The notes beneath the pieces are model-generated. The model did not search any database. It had not been told where the DNA came from and was given only the letters and a program-made list of their open reading frames with translations. A program made the position numbers and the translations under genes. Positions 48,624-56,806 of a DNA stretch of 64,000 bases are shown here, piece after piece. This stretch comes from Pyrinomonadaceae bacterium (GTDB taxonomy: Bacteria; Acidobacteriota; Blastocatellia; Pyrinomonadales; Pyrinomonadaceae). How positions within the stretch are numbered: position 1 is the stretch's first letter; the number at the start of each line of letters is the position of its first letter. The stretch lies in contig JACMJZ010000012.1 in the NCBI GenBank assembly GCA_014380365.1, positions 434,001 to 498,000 of the forward strand, read 5' to 3'.

Positions 48624-49466
48624 ATGAAGATTCTAGTTACCGGCGGCAGTGGTTACCTCGGCACCCATGTTCGCCGGTTTTTCAATGCCGATGATTTTTC
48701 CCGCCGCTCCGGCTACGACGTCCTTGATAGCGAAGCCGTCAGGACCGTAGCGGGTTATGACGTCGTCATTCACCTGGCGGCACATCTCGACAAGGATCCC
48801 GCCGCGGCAGTCGAGTGCTTTCAAACAAATGCGCAAGGCACCGCGAATGTGATCAGGAACATGCGTTCCGGAGCTGTGATCGTCTACGCGTCTACCAAAG
48901 ACGTTTATGGCGCGCATGCCGCCGCATACGACGAGGTCCCCGAAAGTTGCCCGACCGACTACTGCGGTCAGTCTGCGTTGGAGTGGTCGAAGTTTTTAGG
49001 CGAACGCTACCTGGAATATTACGCGCGGCAGCAAGGAGTTCGCACTTGCATCTTTCGCATGTCCACGGTTTATGCCCGGCCGTCAGACGGCAATGAATAT
49101 GGTTTCGTTACGCACTACACAGAATCGGTTAAGCGCGGCCACGCCATTCGACTTCCCCTCGGCGGCAATCCCATCCGCGACATCATGCATGTAGACGACT
49201 TCTCGCGGGCATGCCAGGCTTTCATAAGGTCGTCTCACGTTTATGGCCTGTATAATCTGGGCGGTGGAAAAGCAAACGCTGCAAGCCTGCGGACTATGGT
49301 CGATACTGTTGGGCGATTGATTCAACTGGAACCCGTAATCATCGAAGATGAGGCTTTGCCGCATCCGGTGCCGGTTAACTATGTTTCTGATTTGAGTCGT
49401 ATACGCGAGCAACTTGATTGGGAACCGGAAATTGGAATCGAAGAGGGACTGCGCAGTCTTGTGTAG
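48624..49466 (+). CDS. NAD-dependent epimerase/dehydratase family protein lacking the catalytic Tyr
   Basis: A 280-residue extended SDR with the NAD motif TGGSGYLG (6-13), YASTKDVYG and the GERYLEYYARQQGVRTCIFR block. Where the family has YxxxK this protein has LEWSK: Leu119 and Lys123, aligned with Glu127 as in the other epimerase of this window (PYAVAKLVGE). The Tyr that moves the proton is therefore missing. It leads a heptose/LPS gene set, so it may still bind a nucleotide sugar. Sugar epimerases without this Tyr may use another residue or be non-catalytic. Confidence 0.8.
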   Translation: MKILVTGGSGYLGTHVRRFFNADDFSRRSGYDVLDSEAVRTVAGYDVVIHLAAHLDKDPAAAVECFQTNAQGTANVIRNMRSGAVIVYASTKDVYGAHAAAYDEVPESCPTDYCGQSALEWSKFLGERYLEYYARQQGVRTCIFRMSTVYARPSDGNEYGFVTHYTESVKRGHAIRLPLGGNPIRDIMHVDDFSRACQAFIRSSHVYGLYNLGGGKANAASLRTMVDTVGRLIQLEPVIIEDEALPHPVPVNYVSDLSRIREQLDWEPEIGIEEGLRSLV

Positions 49467-49545
49467 GACAGGCATTCCTGCCTGTCCATTCATACTTGGG
49501 TAAATAGTTTCGGAGACAAGGACAGGCAGGAATGCCTGTCCTACT
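49464..49545. repeat. Perfect 25-base inverted repeat before the waaF gene
   Basis: Arms GTAGGACAGGCATTCCTGCC (from 49464) and GGCAGGAATGCCTGTCCTAC (to 49545) are exact 25-base complements (49464-49488 with 49521-49545), each with an inner AGGCATTCCTGCCT hairpin. It overlaps the epimerase stop and ends 4 bases before the next gene. Confidence 0.92.
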
Positions 49546-49548
49546 TAG

Positions 49549-50700
49549 ATGGCTGAATTCAATTCAGGAAATGTTAGGCGCATAGTGGTTCGCGGAACCA
49601 ACTGGGTCGGCGATGCGGTGATGACTGTTCCGGCGCTGCGCAAGCTGCGTGCACTTTTTCCGAATGCGCACATCACACTCGCCACTCGTTCGTTAAGCGC
49701 AGACTTGTTCACCGACGCGGATTTTCTCGACGACTTACAAATCCATCTTCATTCCGGAGTTCTGTCAGTCATTGGCCAGGTGCGGGAGTGGCGGAAAGGT
49801 CGCTTCGATCTCGCCGTCGTTTTTCCAAACTCTTTTGAAGCCGCGCTGGTCGCTTTCCTGGCAGGCGTGCCCGCCAGAATTGGTTACGCGACCGACGGAC
49901 GGCGCGCGCTGCTAACGCATCCATTGAATCTGCCCGAATGGCGCCGCTCGCGACCCGAGGTTTTTTACTACCTGGAGATTGTTAATCAGCTTGAGCGGCT
50001 GGGTAAGAACATGGAAGCGAGCGTTACTGATCGGGACCATTCGCACGATCGGTCACCGGATGGTTCACTTCGGGTTAGCGATGCCCGTCGACGCGCAGCT
50101 CTTGATCTACTTCGGCGGCATGAAGCGGGCGGCAATCACGGTGGCGATCTTCAGCGGCGTCCATTGATTGCACTCTGTCCCGGGTCAATAAACAGTCGGG
50201 CCAAGCGGTGGCCGGCCGAACGATATGCGGCGCTGGCGGATCGACTGATTGACGAGATAGGCGGAGAAGTTTTGTTGGTTGGTTCCATTGGCGAGTTGGA
50301 CGTCTCGATGGAAGTCGCGCGTCTCATGAACGGTAAGGCGTTGATGCTTACTGGCAAGACTGATCTGGCGGAGGCGGTCGCGGTTTTGAGTTTGGTTGAC
50401 CTTCTGGTAACGAATGACACCGGACCGGCGCATATCGCATCAGCGCTGGGGCGGCCGACGCTCGTGATCTTTGGACCGACAAATCCCTTGACGACGCGAC
50501 CCTTTTCGCCAGTTGGGCAAATACTGCTCCATCCGCCTGATTGTGCGCCTTGCATGCTGAGAGACTGTCCTATCGACCACCGCTGCATGACCGCCATCAC
50601 TCCCGAGGAAGTTTTCGAACGCGCGACGGCAATGCTGGGGCTACGTTCAAGAAGTTCAGAGTTCAACCTTCAGGTTGCCGGTCCGCAAAGAGCAAGCTAA
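49549..50700 (+). CDS. waaF: LPS heptosyltransferase II-type glycosyltransferase (GT9)
   Basis: Adds the second heptose of the LPS inner core. The 383-residue GT9 protein starts with RRIVVRGTNWVGDAVMTVPA, the sugar-donor domain with LVTNDTGPAHIASALGRPTL, and ends with FGPTNPLTTRPFS followed by a Cys-rich loop (PPDCAPCMLRDCPIDHRCM) typical of WaaF. About 13 final residues look repeat-encoded. It begins the run waaF-gmhB-rfaE1-rfaE2-waaC. Confidence 0.9.
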   Translation: MAEFNSGNVRRIVVRGTNWVGDAVMTVPALRKLRALFPNAHITLATRSLSADLFTDADFLDDLQIHLHSGVLSVIGQVREWRKGRFDLAVVFPNSFEAALVAFLAGVPARIGYATDGRRALLTHPLNLPEWRRSRPEVFYYLEIVNQLERLGKNMEASVTDRDHSHDRSPDGSLRVSDARRRAALDLLRRHEAGGNHGGDLQRRPLIALCPGSINSRAKRWPAERYAALADRLIDEIGGEVLLVGSIGELDVSMEVARLMNGKALMLTGKTDLAEAVAVLSLVDLLVTNDTGPAHIASALGRPTLVIFGPTNPLTTRPFSPVGQILLHPPDCAPCMLRDCPIDHRCMTAITPEEVFERATAMLGLRSRSSEFNLQVAGPQRAS

Positions 50701-50744
50701 AGCTTGTACTCTAAACTGCTAGAGCATCCCGCTGGCAGGAATAT

Positions 50745-51371
50745 ATGGCTATGAACCGACGAGCAGTTTTCATTGACCGCGACGGCACACTTTCGGAAGA
50801 GGTGGGTTACATCAATCACCCTTCGCGCTTTCGTTTGTTTCCCTACGCCGCCGCCGCCATTAAGCATTTGAACGAGAATGGCTGGCTGGCAATCGTCACC
50901 ACAAATCAGGCGGGTGTAGCACGCGGATATTTCTCCGAGGAAATGATTGCTAACGTTCACCAGGGGATGACCAAAGACCTCGAGAGCGCCGGCGCAAGGC
51001 TCGATGCGATTTACTATTGTGCGCATCATCCTTCAGTTGGCGAACCGCCATATCGCTTTGATTGCGATTGCCGCAAGCCGAAACCCGGGCTCATCTCGCG
51101 CGCCGCCCGCGACTTCGAACTCGACCTTAGCGAGAGCTGGATGGTAGGAGATCGCTACAGCGACGTGGAGCTCGCGCGAAACGCGGGTGTGAAATCAGCG
51201 TTTGTGTTAAGCGGCTACGGCCGGGGTGAATGGGAACATCAGCGTGGGACCTGGATCCACCAACCGGACCTGGTCGCGGAAAATTTATTGTCAGCTGTTG
51301 AAGTGATCGTGAAGCGAGGCGCAGAAATCAATGCGGACAGATGTCCGCGCCCCCCAGGAGCAGCAACTTGA
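50745..51371 (+). CDS. gmhB: D-glycero-beta-D-manno-heptose 1,7-bisphosphate 7-phosphatase
   Basis: Removes the 7-phosphate in ADP-heptose synthesis. The 208-residue HAD-family enzyme has FIDRDGTLSEEVGYI (Asp nucleophile), VTTNQAGVARGYF, the zinc-site cysteines in CAHHPSVGEPPYRFDCDC, KPKPG and VGDRYSDVELARNAG. This is the GmhB pattern. Its TGA overlaps the next start as TTGA. Confidence 0.92.
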   Translation: MAMNRRAVFIDRDGTLSEEVGYINHPSRFRLFPYAAAAIKHLNENGWLAIVTTNQAGVARGYFSEEMIANVHQGMTKDLESAGARLDAIYYCAHHPSVGEPPYRFDCDCRKPKPGLISRAARDFELDLSESWMVGDRYSDVELARNAGVKSAFVLSGYGRGEWEHQRGTWIHQPDLVAENLLSAVEVIVKRGAEINADRCPRPPGAAT

Positions 51372-52387
51372 CCCTTGATCGAACAATTTTGCAGGAACGC
51401 CTACTCGGCATTGTGAAGCGTTTTCCGCAGCGGCGAATTCTCGTCGTGGGCGACTCGGTTGCCGACCAGTTTATCTTCGGTGCAATCAGTCGCGTTTCGC
51501 GTGAAGCGCCGGTGTTTATTTTGCGTCACGAGAATACGGACACAGTTCCAGGCGGCGCGGCAAACTGCGCGCTGAATCTGGCCTCGCTGGGTGCCAGTGT
51601 TTCGTTAATCAGCGTTTGCGGGGAGGACGAACCAGGACGAGCTCTGGTGGCTAAGCTCGAAGCGGGCGGCGTGGACTGTAGTGGCTTGCTGATCTCTGAC
51701 AAAGTGAAAACTACGACCAAGGCGCGCATACTTGCGGGACATCTACATTCAACCCGTCAGCAAGTGATCAGAATCGACTATGAATGCAAGCAGCTCAAGG
51801 ATCAGGCGCTGCGTGAGCGTTTGCGGGAGCGCGTACTTGAGCAGGCACAGCCGGCGGATGCGGTGGTGATTTCAGACTACGGCTATGGCGTTGCCGACGC
51901 CGAGATGGCGATGTTTACGCGCGACGCTGCAACTGCTCGTAAGGTTCCCGTGCTCGCTGACTCACGTTTTAGTCTGTCAAACTTTGCTGAGTTTACCTCG
52001 GCTACGCCAAACCAGGATGAAGTTGAGAAGTTGCTGGGCCGGGAGTTTTCAAGTGCCACAGAACTGGAATCGGCTGGTGAGGAGTTGCGCGAACGATTGG
52101 GATATCGCGCATTGCTGATAACGCGCGGCGGTGAGGGTATGCTTCTCCTTGAGGACGGAACTGCCGCCGTTCATATCGACGCCATCGGCGCGCGCGAACC
52201 GGTTGATGTCACCGGCGCGGGCGACACGGTAATGGCGGCTTATGCGCTCGCGCTGGCGTCCGATTCTTCCTACCCGGACGCAGCACGGCTGGCGAATTAC
52301 GCTGGAGGCCTCGTGGTGATGAAGCGGGGCACGGCCTCGATCACTGCCGAGGAGCTGGCGAACTCCGTGCTGCACTCGGAGATGTAA
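51368..52387 (+). CDS. rfaE1: D-glycero-beta-D-manno-heptose-7-phosphate kinase
   Basis: Makes heptose-1,7-bisphosphate, the kinase half of HldE, here a separate gene. The 339-residue PfkB-family enzyme has ILVVGDSVADQFIFG, PGGAANCALNLASLGASVSL, and the ATP-site block VTGAGDTVMAAYALAL with the catalytic Asp. A TTG at 51368 overlaps the gmhB stop (TTGA) and has AGGAG 7 bases upstream, better than the ATG at 51341, which has none. Confidence 0.92.
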   Translation: MTLDRTILQERLLGIVKRFPQRRILVVGDSVADQFIFGAISRVSREAPVFILRHENTDTVPGGAANCALNLASLGASVSLISVCGEDEPGRALVAKLEAGGVDCSGLLISDKVKTTTKARILAGHLHSTRQQVIRIDYECKQLKDQALRERLRERVLEQAQPADAVVISDYGYGVADAEMAMFTRDAATARKVPVLADSRFSLSNFAEFTSATPNQDEVEKLLGREFSSATELESAGEELRERLGYRALLITRGGEGMLLLEDGTAAVHIDAIGAREPVDVTGAGDTVMAAYALALASDSSYPDAARLANYAGGLVVMKRGTASITAEELANSVLHSEM

Positions 52388-52397
52388 CGGGATATTT

Positions 52398-52445
52398 GCA
52401 GAACCGCGATGTGTAGCGTCCGGTCGCTACCGCTCCCGGTTCTGC
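52398..52445. repeat. Family-B palindrome, copy 3
   Basis: Arms GCAGAACCGCGATGTGTAGC (from 52398) and GCTACCGCTCCCGGTTCTGC (to 52445) pair with a few mismatches and a very short loop. It fills the gap between rfaE1 and rfaE2. Confidence 0.8.
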
Positions 52446-52456
52446 ACTACCAAGCA

Positions 52457-52975
52457 ATGACAATTCAACCAATCGATGCGACGTCACTGATCCTCAATCG
52501 CGAGGGGATCGTTGCGCGGGTAAAGAGAGCCAGGACGGAAGGGTTGACCGTCGTTCTGGCTAACGGCTGCTTTGACGTCCTGCACGCGGGCCACGTGCGA
52601 TATCTCAAGGGGGCCCGGGCGCTGGGGGACCTGCTTGTAGTTGCAGTGAATTCCGACAAACAGGTGAACGAATTGAAGGGCGCAGGCAGGCCGCTCCTTC
52701 CCGAAGCTGAGCGAGCAGAGATTATCGCGTCACTGGAAGCCGTCGATCTGGTGACAATATTCGGCGAACCCACCGTGACCGAGTTATTACTCGCGTTAAA
52801 GCCCGACGTCCATGCCAAGGGCACGGATTACACCGAAGAAACGGTTCCCGAGCGCGATGTGGTACGATCTTATGGTGGCCGCGTAGCCATTGTTGGAGAT
52901 CCAAAAGATCATTCAACTTCGGAACTACTTAGGAAAGTGGGCAGTGGGCGCGGAACAGTGAGCAGTGAGCAGTGA
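52457..52975 (+). CDS. rfaE2: Heptose-1-phosphate adenylyltransferase
   Basis: Joins ATP and heptose-1-phosphate to ADP-heptose, the second half of HldE. The 172-residue nucleotidyltransferase has [20 protein letters not shown] with the HxGH motif, [13 protein letters not shown], and [13 protein letters not shown]. The ATG at 52457 is chosen: the frame upstream is a family-B repeat. The end [14 protein letters not shown] is encoded by a heptad repeat. Confidence 0.92.
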   Translation: MTIQPIDATSLILNREGIVARVKRARTEGLTVVLANGCFDVLHAGHVRYLKGARALGDLLVVAVNSDKQVNELKGAGRPLLPEAERAEIIASLEAVDLVTIFGEPTVTELLLALKPDVHAKGTDYTEETVPERDVVRSYGGRVAIVGDPKDHSTSELLRKVGSGRGTVSSEQ

Positions 52976-53123
52976 GCAGTGGGCAGGAAATTATGAACCA
53001 AAGCTGCCTTCTTCTCCGCGCACCATCTACGGCTCTCTTGGAATAATGTTGCTGGGTACCGCTAAACTGGCCACTGCCAGCTGCAACTGCTCACTGATCA
53101 CTGCCCACTGCCCACTGCCCACT
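52936..53123. repeat. GTGAGCA/GTGGGCA heptad palindrome between rfaE2 and waaC
   Basis: The left side has GCAGTGAGCAGTGAGCAGTG heptads (52936-52986), the right side CTGCCCACTGCCCACTGCCC (about 53074-53123), its imperfect complement. The loop of about 85 bases holds no gene. It gives rfaE2 its last residues and ends just before the waaC start. Confidence 0.85.
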
Positions 53124-53128
53124 AACTA

Positions 53129-54193
53129 ATGCGCATTCTTATCGTCAAACTCGGAAGCATCGGCGACATCGTGCATACGCTCCCGTCGTTGGCGGCCATC
53201 CGGAACGCCCTACCGGAAGCAGAAATCTCCTGGGTGGTTGAGCGGCGGTCAGCAGAAATTTTGCGAGACAACCCGATTTTGGATCGCCTCATCGAAGTCG
53301 ACACGAAGGCCTTGAGGCGCGGGCCGGTGTCTGGGGAGACGCTGCGGGCACCGCGCCAGCAGTTACGTCGGCTTCGCGCCTCTGCCTTCGATTTAGCTTT
53401 AGATTTTCAGGGATTACTTAAGTCCGCCACAATCGCGCGCCTATCCGGCGCGCGTCGTGTTTTTGGCTTCTCGCGCGATGGACTGCGGGAGCCGCCCAGC
53501 CGCTTCTTGCTTTCGAAGTCGATCCCCACATCCAAAAATCTGCACGTGATTACGAAAAACCTGACTCTGGTTAGCGGAGCTCTGGGAATTCCTATACCTG
53601 AGCGTTTCGACAATCTCCAGTTTCCCATCGCCACCAGTTCGTCTCACCGAGACGAGGCGGTGGGCGCGGTACTCCACACTGGCGGCAACTACGCCATCCT
53701 CAATCCGGGCGGTGGCTGGCCAACGAAACTCTGGAGTGCCGAGCGCTTTGGCAGGCTGGCTGATGAGCTTTGGTCGCACCACGGTCTTTATTCGCTGGTG
53801 ACGCATGGCCCCGGGGAAGAGGAATTGGCAACTACTGTCCTGCAGGCGAGTCGTTCTGGAAAAGCGCAGGCGGCAAATCTGTCGTTGAAGGGTTTTTACG
53901 AACTGGCGAAACGCGCGCGGGTTTACGTGGGTGGTGATACCGGGCCTACACATCTTGCAATCGCGGCGGGCGCGCCTATTGTTGGACTGTTCGGCCCGAC
54001 TGAATGGTGGCGCAACGGGAGTTTGCGCGAGACAGACATTTGCGTTGATAGGGTAGACATCGGCTGCCGCACGGATTGTCACCGCCGAGCCTGCTCAAAT
54101 TGGATCTGCATGGACATTGAAGTTGATCGCGTGCTGCAAGCGGTGGGACAAAGATTGAAAGTAGAACAGGCATTGCTACCTGTCATTTCGTAG
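53129..54193 (+). CDS. waaC: LPS heptosyltransferase I-type glycosyltransferase (GT9)
   Basis: Adds the first heptose to Kdo-lipid A. The 354-residue GT9 protein starts MRILIVKLGSIGDIVHTLPS, the WaaC N-terminus, with SAFDLALDFQGLLKSATIAR and the donor-binding VYVGGDTGPTHLAIAAGAPI. Near the end is RTDCHRRACSNWICMDIEVD. It closes the heptose gene set. Its ATG lies 6 bases past a heptad palindrome and lacks a good ribosome binding site. Confidence 0.9.
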   Translation: MRILIVKLGSIGDIVHTLPSLAAIRNALPEAEISWVVERRSAEILRDNPILDRLIEVDTKALRRGPVSGETLRAPRQQLRRLRASAFDLALDFQGLLKSATIARLSGARRVFGFSRDGLREPPSRFLLSKSIPTSKNLHVITKNLTLVSGALGIPIPERFDNLQFPIATSSSHRDEAVGAVLHTGGNYAILNPGGGWPTKLWSAERFGRLADELWSHHGLYSLVTHGPGEEELATTVLQASRSGKAQAANLSLKGFYELAKRARVYVGGDTGPTHLAIAAGAPIVGLFGPTEWWRNGSLRETDICVDRVDIGCRTDCHRRACSNWICMDIEVDRVLQAVGQRLKVEQALLPVIS

Positions 54194-54202
54194 TCAAAAG
54201 TC

Positions 54203-54285
54203 GACAGGATTAACAAGATGAACAGGATTAATGAGGGAAACTGTTTGGTGGTTTTCCAATTCTTGTGAATCTTGTTAATCCTGTC
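54203..54285. repeat. GACAGGATTAACAAGAT inverted repeat
   Basis: Arms GACAGGATTAACAAGAT (from 54203) and ATCTTGTTAATCCTGTC (to 54285) pair exactly over 17 bases, with more pairing inside and a loop of about 35 bases. This AT-richer sequence is a widespread repeat in many bacterial genomes. Confidence 0.85.
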
Positions 54286-54313
54286 CAGGTTTAGATCTTG
54301 GAGTGAATCGACA

Positions 54314-54865
54314 TTGCGTAGAGGTGGAACCTGGATTCAGCGTTGGCGCGTGCCCTTCGGATTCCTTTGTGCGGCGTTGTTTCTGCTGCTCGCGCGCCCG
54401 CGTCCAGCGACATTGTTGGCCGGAGCGTTAGTTTCACTTTTCGGACTATCGCTGCGTGCCTGGGCGGCAGGTCACATTAGAAAAAACGACGCCCTCGCCA
54501 TCTCAGGTCCATATGCTTACACCCGCAACCCTCTCTACCTTGGTAGTTTTTTACTGGGACTCGGATTCACCATTGGGTCTGGCCGGTGGTATCTTGGGCT
54601 TCTTTTCGCCGCGCTCTTTCTTGGCATCTATTTTCCGGTAATGCGCGTCGAATCGCGGACGATGCAGCAACTTTTCGGCGATTCGTTTACTCGCTATGCC
54701 GGCGCAGTGCCGCTGTTTTTTCCCAGGTTCACTCCTTACCGCACGGGTGAACCGAAAGTAGGATTTGACCGCAGGCTCTATCTAAGATATCGGGAGTATG
54801 AAGCGGCGTTGGGACTTTTGTTCGCCTGGGGCTTGTTGGTTGTGAAGGCTTATTACCTGCGATGA
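54314..54865 (+). CDS. Isoprenylcysteine carboxyl methyltransferase-like membrane protein
   Basis: A 183-residue membrane methyltransferase of the ICMT/PEMT type, with about four helices and the family tail AISGPYAYTRNPLYLGSFLL followed by a SAM-binding VESRTMQQLFGDSFTRYA. The frame runs upstream through a repeat to 54272 with no ATG. The TTG at 54314, with GGAG about 10 bases upstream, is the likeliest start. Bacterial members methylate various lipids or small molecules; the substrate here is unknown. The stop overlaps the next start by 4 bases (ATGA). Confidence 0.82.
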   Translation: MRRGGTWIQRWRVPFGFLCAALFLLLARPRPATLLAGALVSLFGLSLRAWAAGHIRKNDALAISGPYAYTRNPLYLGSFLLGLGFTIGSGRWYLGLLFAALFLGIYFPVMRVESRTMQQLFGDSFTRYAGAVPLFFPRFTPYRTGEPKVGFDRRLYLRYREYEAALGLLFAWGLLVVKAYYLR

Positions 54866-55770
54866 ACGTTAAGATTCGACAGCTTCTGTTACCCGCCGTC
54901 GTACCAATTCTCCTGATCATGGGCGCGGCTTTCGCTCAGGCGCCACGGCCGAAGAGCGTCCCTGCCAATTCTTCTGCGGTGAGTTCTCGAACGCATTCGT
55001 TTGAGGGGGGCGAGGAACTTGTGTATGTCGCCGAGTTTTCCCGTCTACTTATAAAGAAGATGGACGTCGCCGACTTTCGTTTCTCGGCCAGCCGGCAGGA
55101 GCCCTTGAAGGCTGTGGACTCCGGCTTGTCATCCAATATCAGGGAGCCTTACTCGCTCAAACTTACAGCGGACATTTCAAGTAAGGGTTTTTTTAGCAAG
55201 CTCTTCAATCTCACTTTCCGGGAACGCGTCGAGTCGATCGTCGAGCCCACATCTTTTACGGTTCAAAAAACTAAGCGCACTGATGAACAAGGCAAGCGCG
55301 TGCGTATCAGCGAAACCACGTACGACCGCGGTAAGCTTTTTTGGATTGAGCGCGATCCAAACAATCCCGCACGCGTTCCCAGGACTGCGACAGTCTCTTT
55401 TACAGGACAAGTGCAGGACCTCTTGTCAGCGGTTTACTATTTAAGGATCCAACCGCTCGAAGTTGGAAAGAGCTTTGAGATCACACTGAGCGACTCAGGC
55501 CGCGTCTTTCAAGTGCCAGTTCGAGTGGTCGAGAAGAAGCGAATGAAGACGGTGCTGGGAAAGGTCGAGGCGGTGCGAGTCGATCCCCAACTGCACGGCC
55601 CCAACGGGATGGTTGGAGGCAAAGGTCAGTTTTCGATCTGGCTAACCAATGACAACCGGAGGATTCCGGTGAAGGCTCGCATCAAGCTCGACTATGGCAC
55701 GGTCGACATAAACCTGCGAAAAGTAGTTACTCCTTCCGCAAGAGGCGCTCTGGCTAAGACGACGTTGTAA
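54862..55770 (+). CDS. DUF3108 exported protein
   Basis: A 302-residue protein with signal peptide (LLLPAVVPILLIMGAAFAQA) and the DUF3108 pattern: GGEELVYVAEFSRLLIKKMD, FTVQKTKRTDEQGKRV, VQDLLSAVYYLRIQPLEVGK and a strand-rich end with KGQFSIWLTNDNRRIPVKAR. Such proteins are predicted beta-rich periplasmic proteins, often near envelope genes. No catalytic residues are known. It is coupled to the methyltransferase by ATGA. Confidence 0.85.
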   Translation: MNVKIRQLLLPAVVPILLIMGAAFAQAPRPKSVPANSSAVSSRTHSFEGGEELVYVAEFSRLLIKKMDVADFRFSASRQEPLKAVDSGLSSNIREPYSLKLTADISSKGFFSKLFNLTFRERVESIVEPTSFTVQKTKRTDEQGKRVRISETTYDRGKLFWIERDPNNPARVPRTATVSFTGQVQDLLSAVYYLRIQPLEVGKSFEITLSDSGRVFQVPVRVVEKKRMKTVLGKVEAVRVDPQLHGPNGMVGGKGQFSIWLTNDNRRIPVKARIKLDYGTVDINLRKVVTPSARGALAKTTL

Positions 55771-55838
55771 CGCGCCCGCCTGTTAGTTCGCTGACGGCCC
55801 CTCAGCTGTCGGCCTTAATTGCAAACTAACAGGCGCGC
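55771..55838. repeat. GCGCCCGCCTGTTAGTT inverted repeat
   Basis: Arms GCGCCCGCCTGTTAGTTCGC (from 55772) and GCAAACTAACAGGCGCGC (to 55838) pair with a few mismatches; the loop has GACGGCC...GTCGGCC. It fills the space after the DUF3108 stop. Confidence 0.75.
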
Positions 55839-55899
55839 ATTTCATTGTTCCCTTCCCTTCACCGGCGTTACCTGCGATCCTTGCATCCTTCAAGCGATC

Positions 55900-56709
55900 A
55901 TGGATTCCAACCCACTAATACTCGGCCACCGAGGCGCGTCAGCCGTCGCCCCTGAGAACACGCTGGCTGCATTCTCCCGCGCCATGCGCGACGGCGCGGA
56001 CGGGATCGAGTTTGACGTGCGTCTTTCCCGTGACCATGTGCCGGTGGTTATTCATGACGCAAACCTTAGGCGAACGGGATTGGTAGATAAACTGGTGCGC
56101 GAGTTGACCGCTGAGGAGTTACAACGAATCGATGTGGGTCGTTGGCTTGCGAACCGGTCCAGGTACACCTCGCCCACCGCGCCGAGCGCTGAGAGTCTTG
56201 GAAACGCTGACGAAAAACTGCCAGCCTTCACTGAGGTTTTGGAATTGTTTGGCGGGAATCAGGGTGTGCTGTATGTCGAGATGAAGTGCGAGCCGCGGGA
56301 AGGTGCTGCCCTCGCGGCTGAAGTAGTTCGGCTCACCGACGAATGGGGCATGAAGAATAGAGTTGTCGTCGAAAGCTTCGACCTCGCCGCCATAACCGAA
56401 GTAAAAAGAATTGACGCGAACATTCGCACCGCGGCACTTTTCGAACCTAAACTCTCTCATCCAATTTCGACATTTCGCCGGCTCCGAATGATCGAACGTG
56501 CCAAACAGTGTGGCGCAGATGAGATCGCGCTTCATCACACTCTGGCGAATCCGGGCCTGATCGAGAAAGCCAAAGCGCAGGGATTCGAGGTAGTCGTCTG
56601 GACCGTAGACGATGCAAAGTGGATCCGCCACGCTCGCTCGCTGGGCATTAAGGCCCTCATCGCCAACAATCCCGCCGCGATGGTGCGCGACAGAAATGAA
56701 TTAAGCTGA
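55900..56709 (+). CDS. Glycerophosphodiester phosphodiesterase
   Basis: Hydrolyses glycerophosphodiesters to glycerol-3-phosphate and an alcohol. The 269-residue GDPD-fold enzyme begins LILGHRGASAVAPENTLAAF with the HRG and ENT motif, then GIEFDVRLSRDHVPVVIHDA with the metal/catalytic Glu, Asp and His, and GFEVVVWTVDD near the end. There is no signal peptide, so it acts inside. The ATG at 55900 matches the family; an earlier frame is repeat-encoded. Confidence 0.93.
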   Translation: MDSNPLILGHRGASAVAPENTLAAFSRAMRDGADGIEFDVRLSRDHVPVVIHDANLRRTGLVDKLVRELTAEELQRIDVGRWLANRSRYTSPTAPSAESLGNADEKLPAFTEVLELFGGNQGVLYVEMKCEPREGAALAAEVVRLTDEWGMKNRVVVESFDLAAITEVKRIDANIRTAALFEPKLSHPISTFRRLRMIERAKQCGADEIALHHTLANPGLIEKAKAQGFEVVVWTVDDAKWIRHARSLGIKALIANNPAAMVRDRNELS

Positions 56710-56806
56710 ACCGCTTGAACGTCCCTCCAAAATGGCTCCAGATGACAGCAACCGTCCGCATCTGTATCATTCGCAGCACAACTCGTTGGACAGGAGAATA
56801 GATTAA

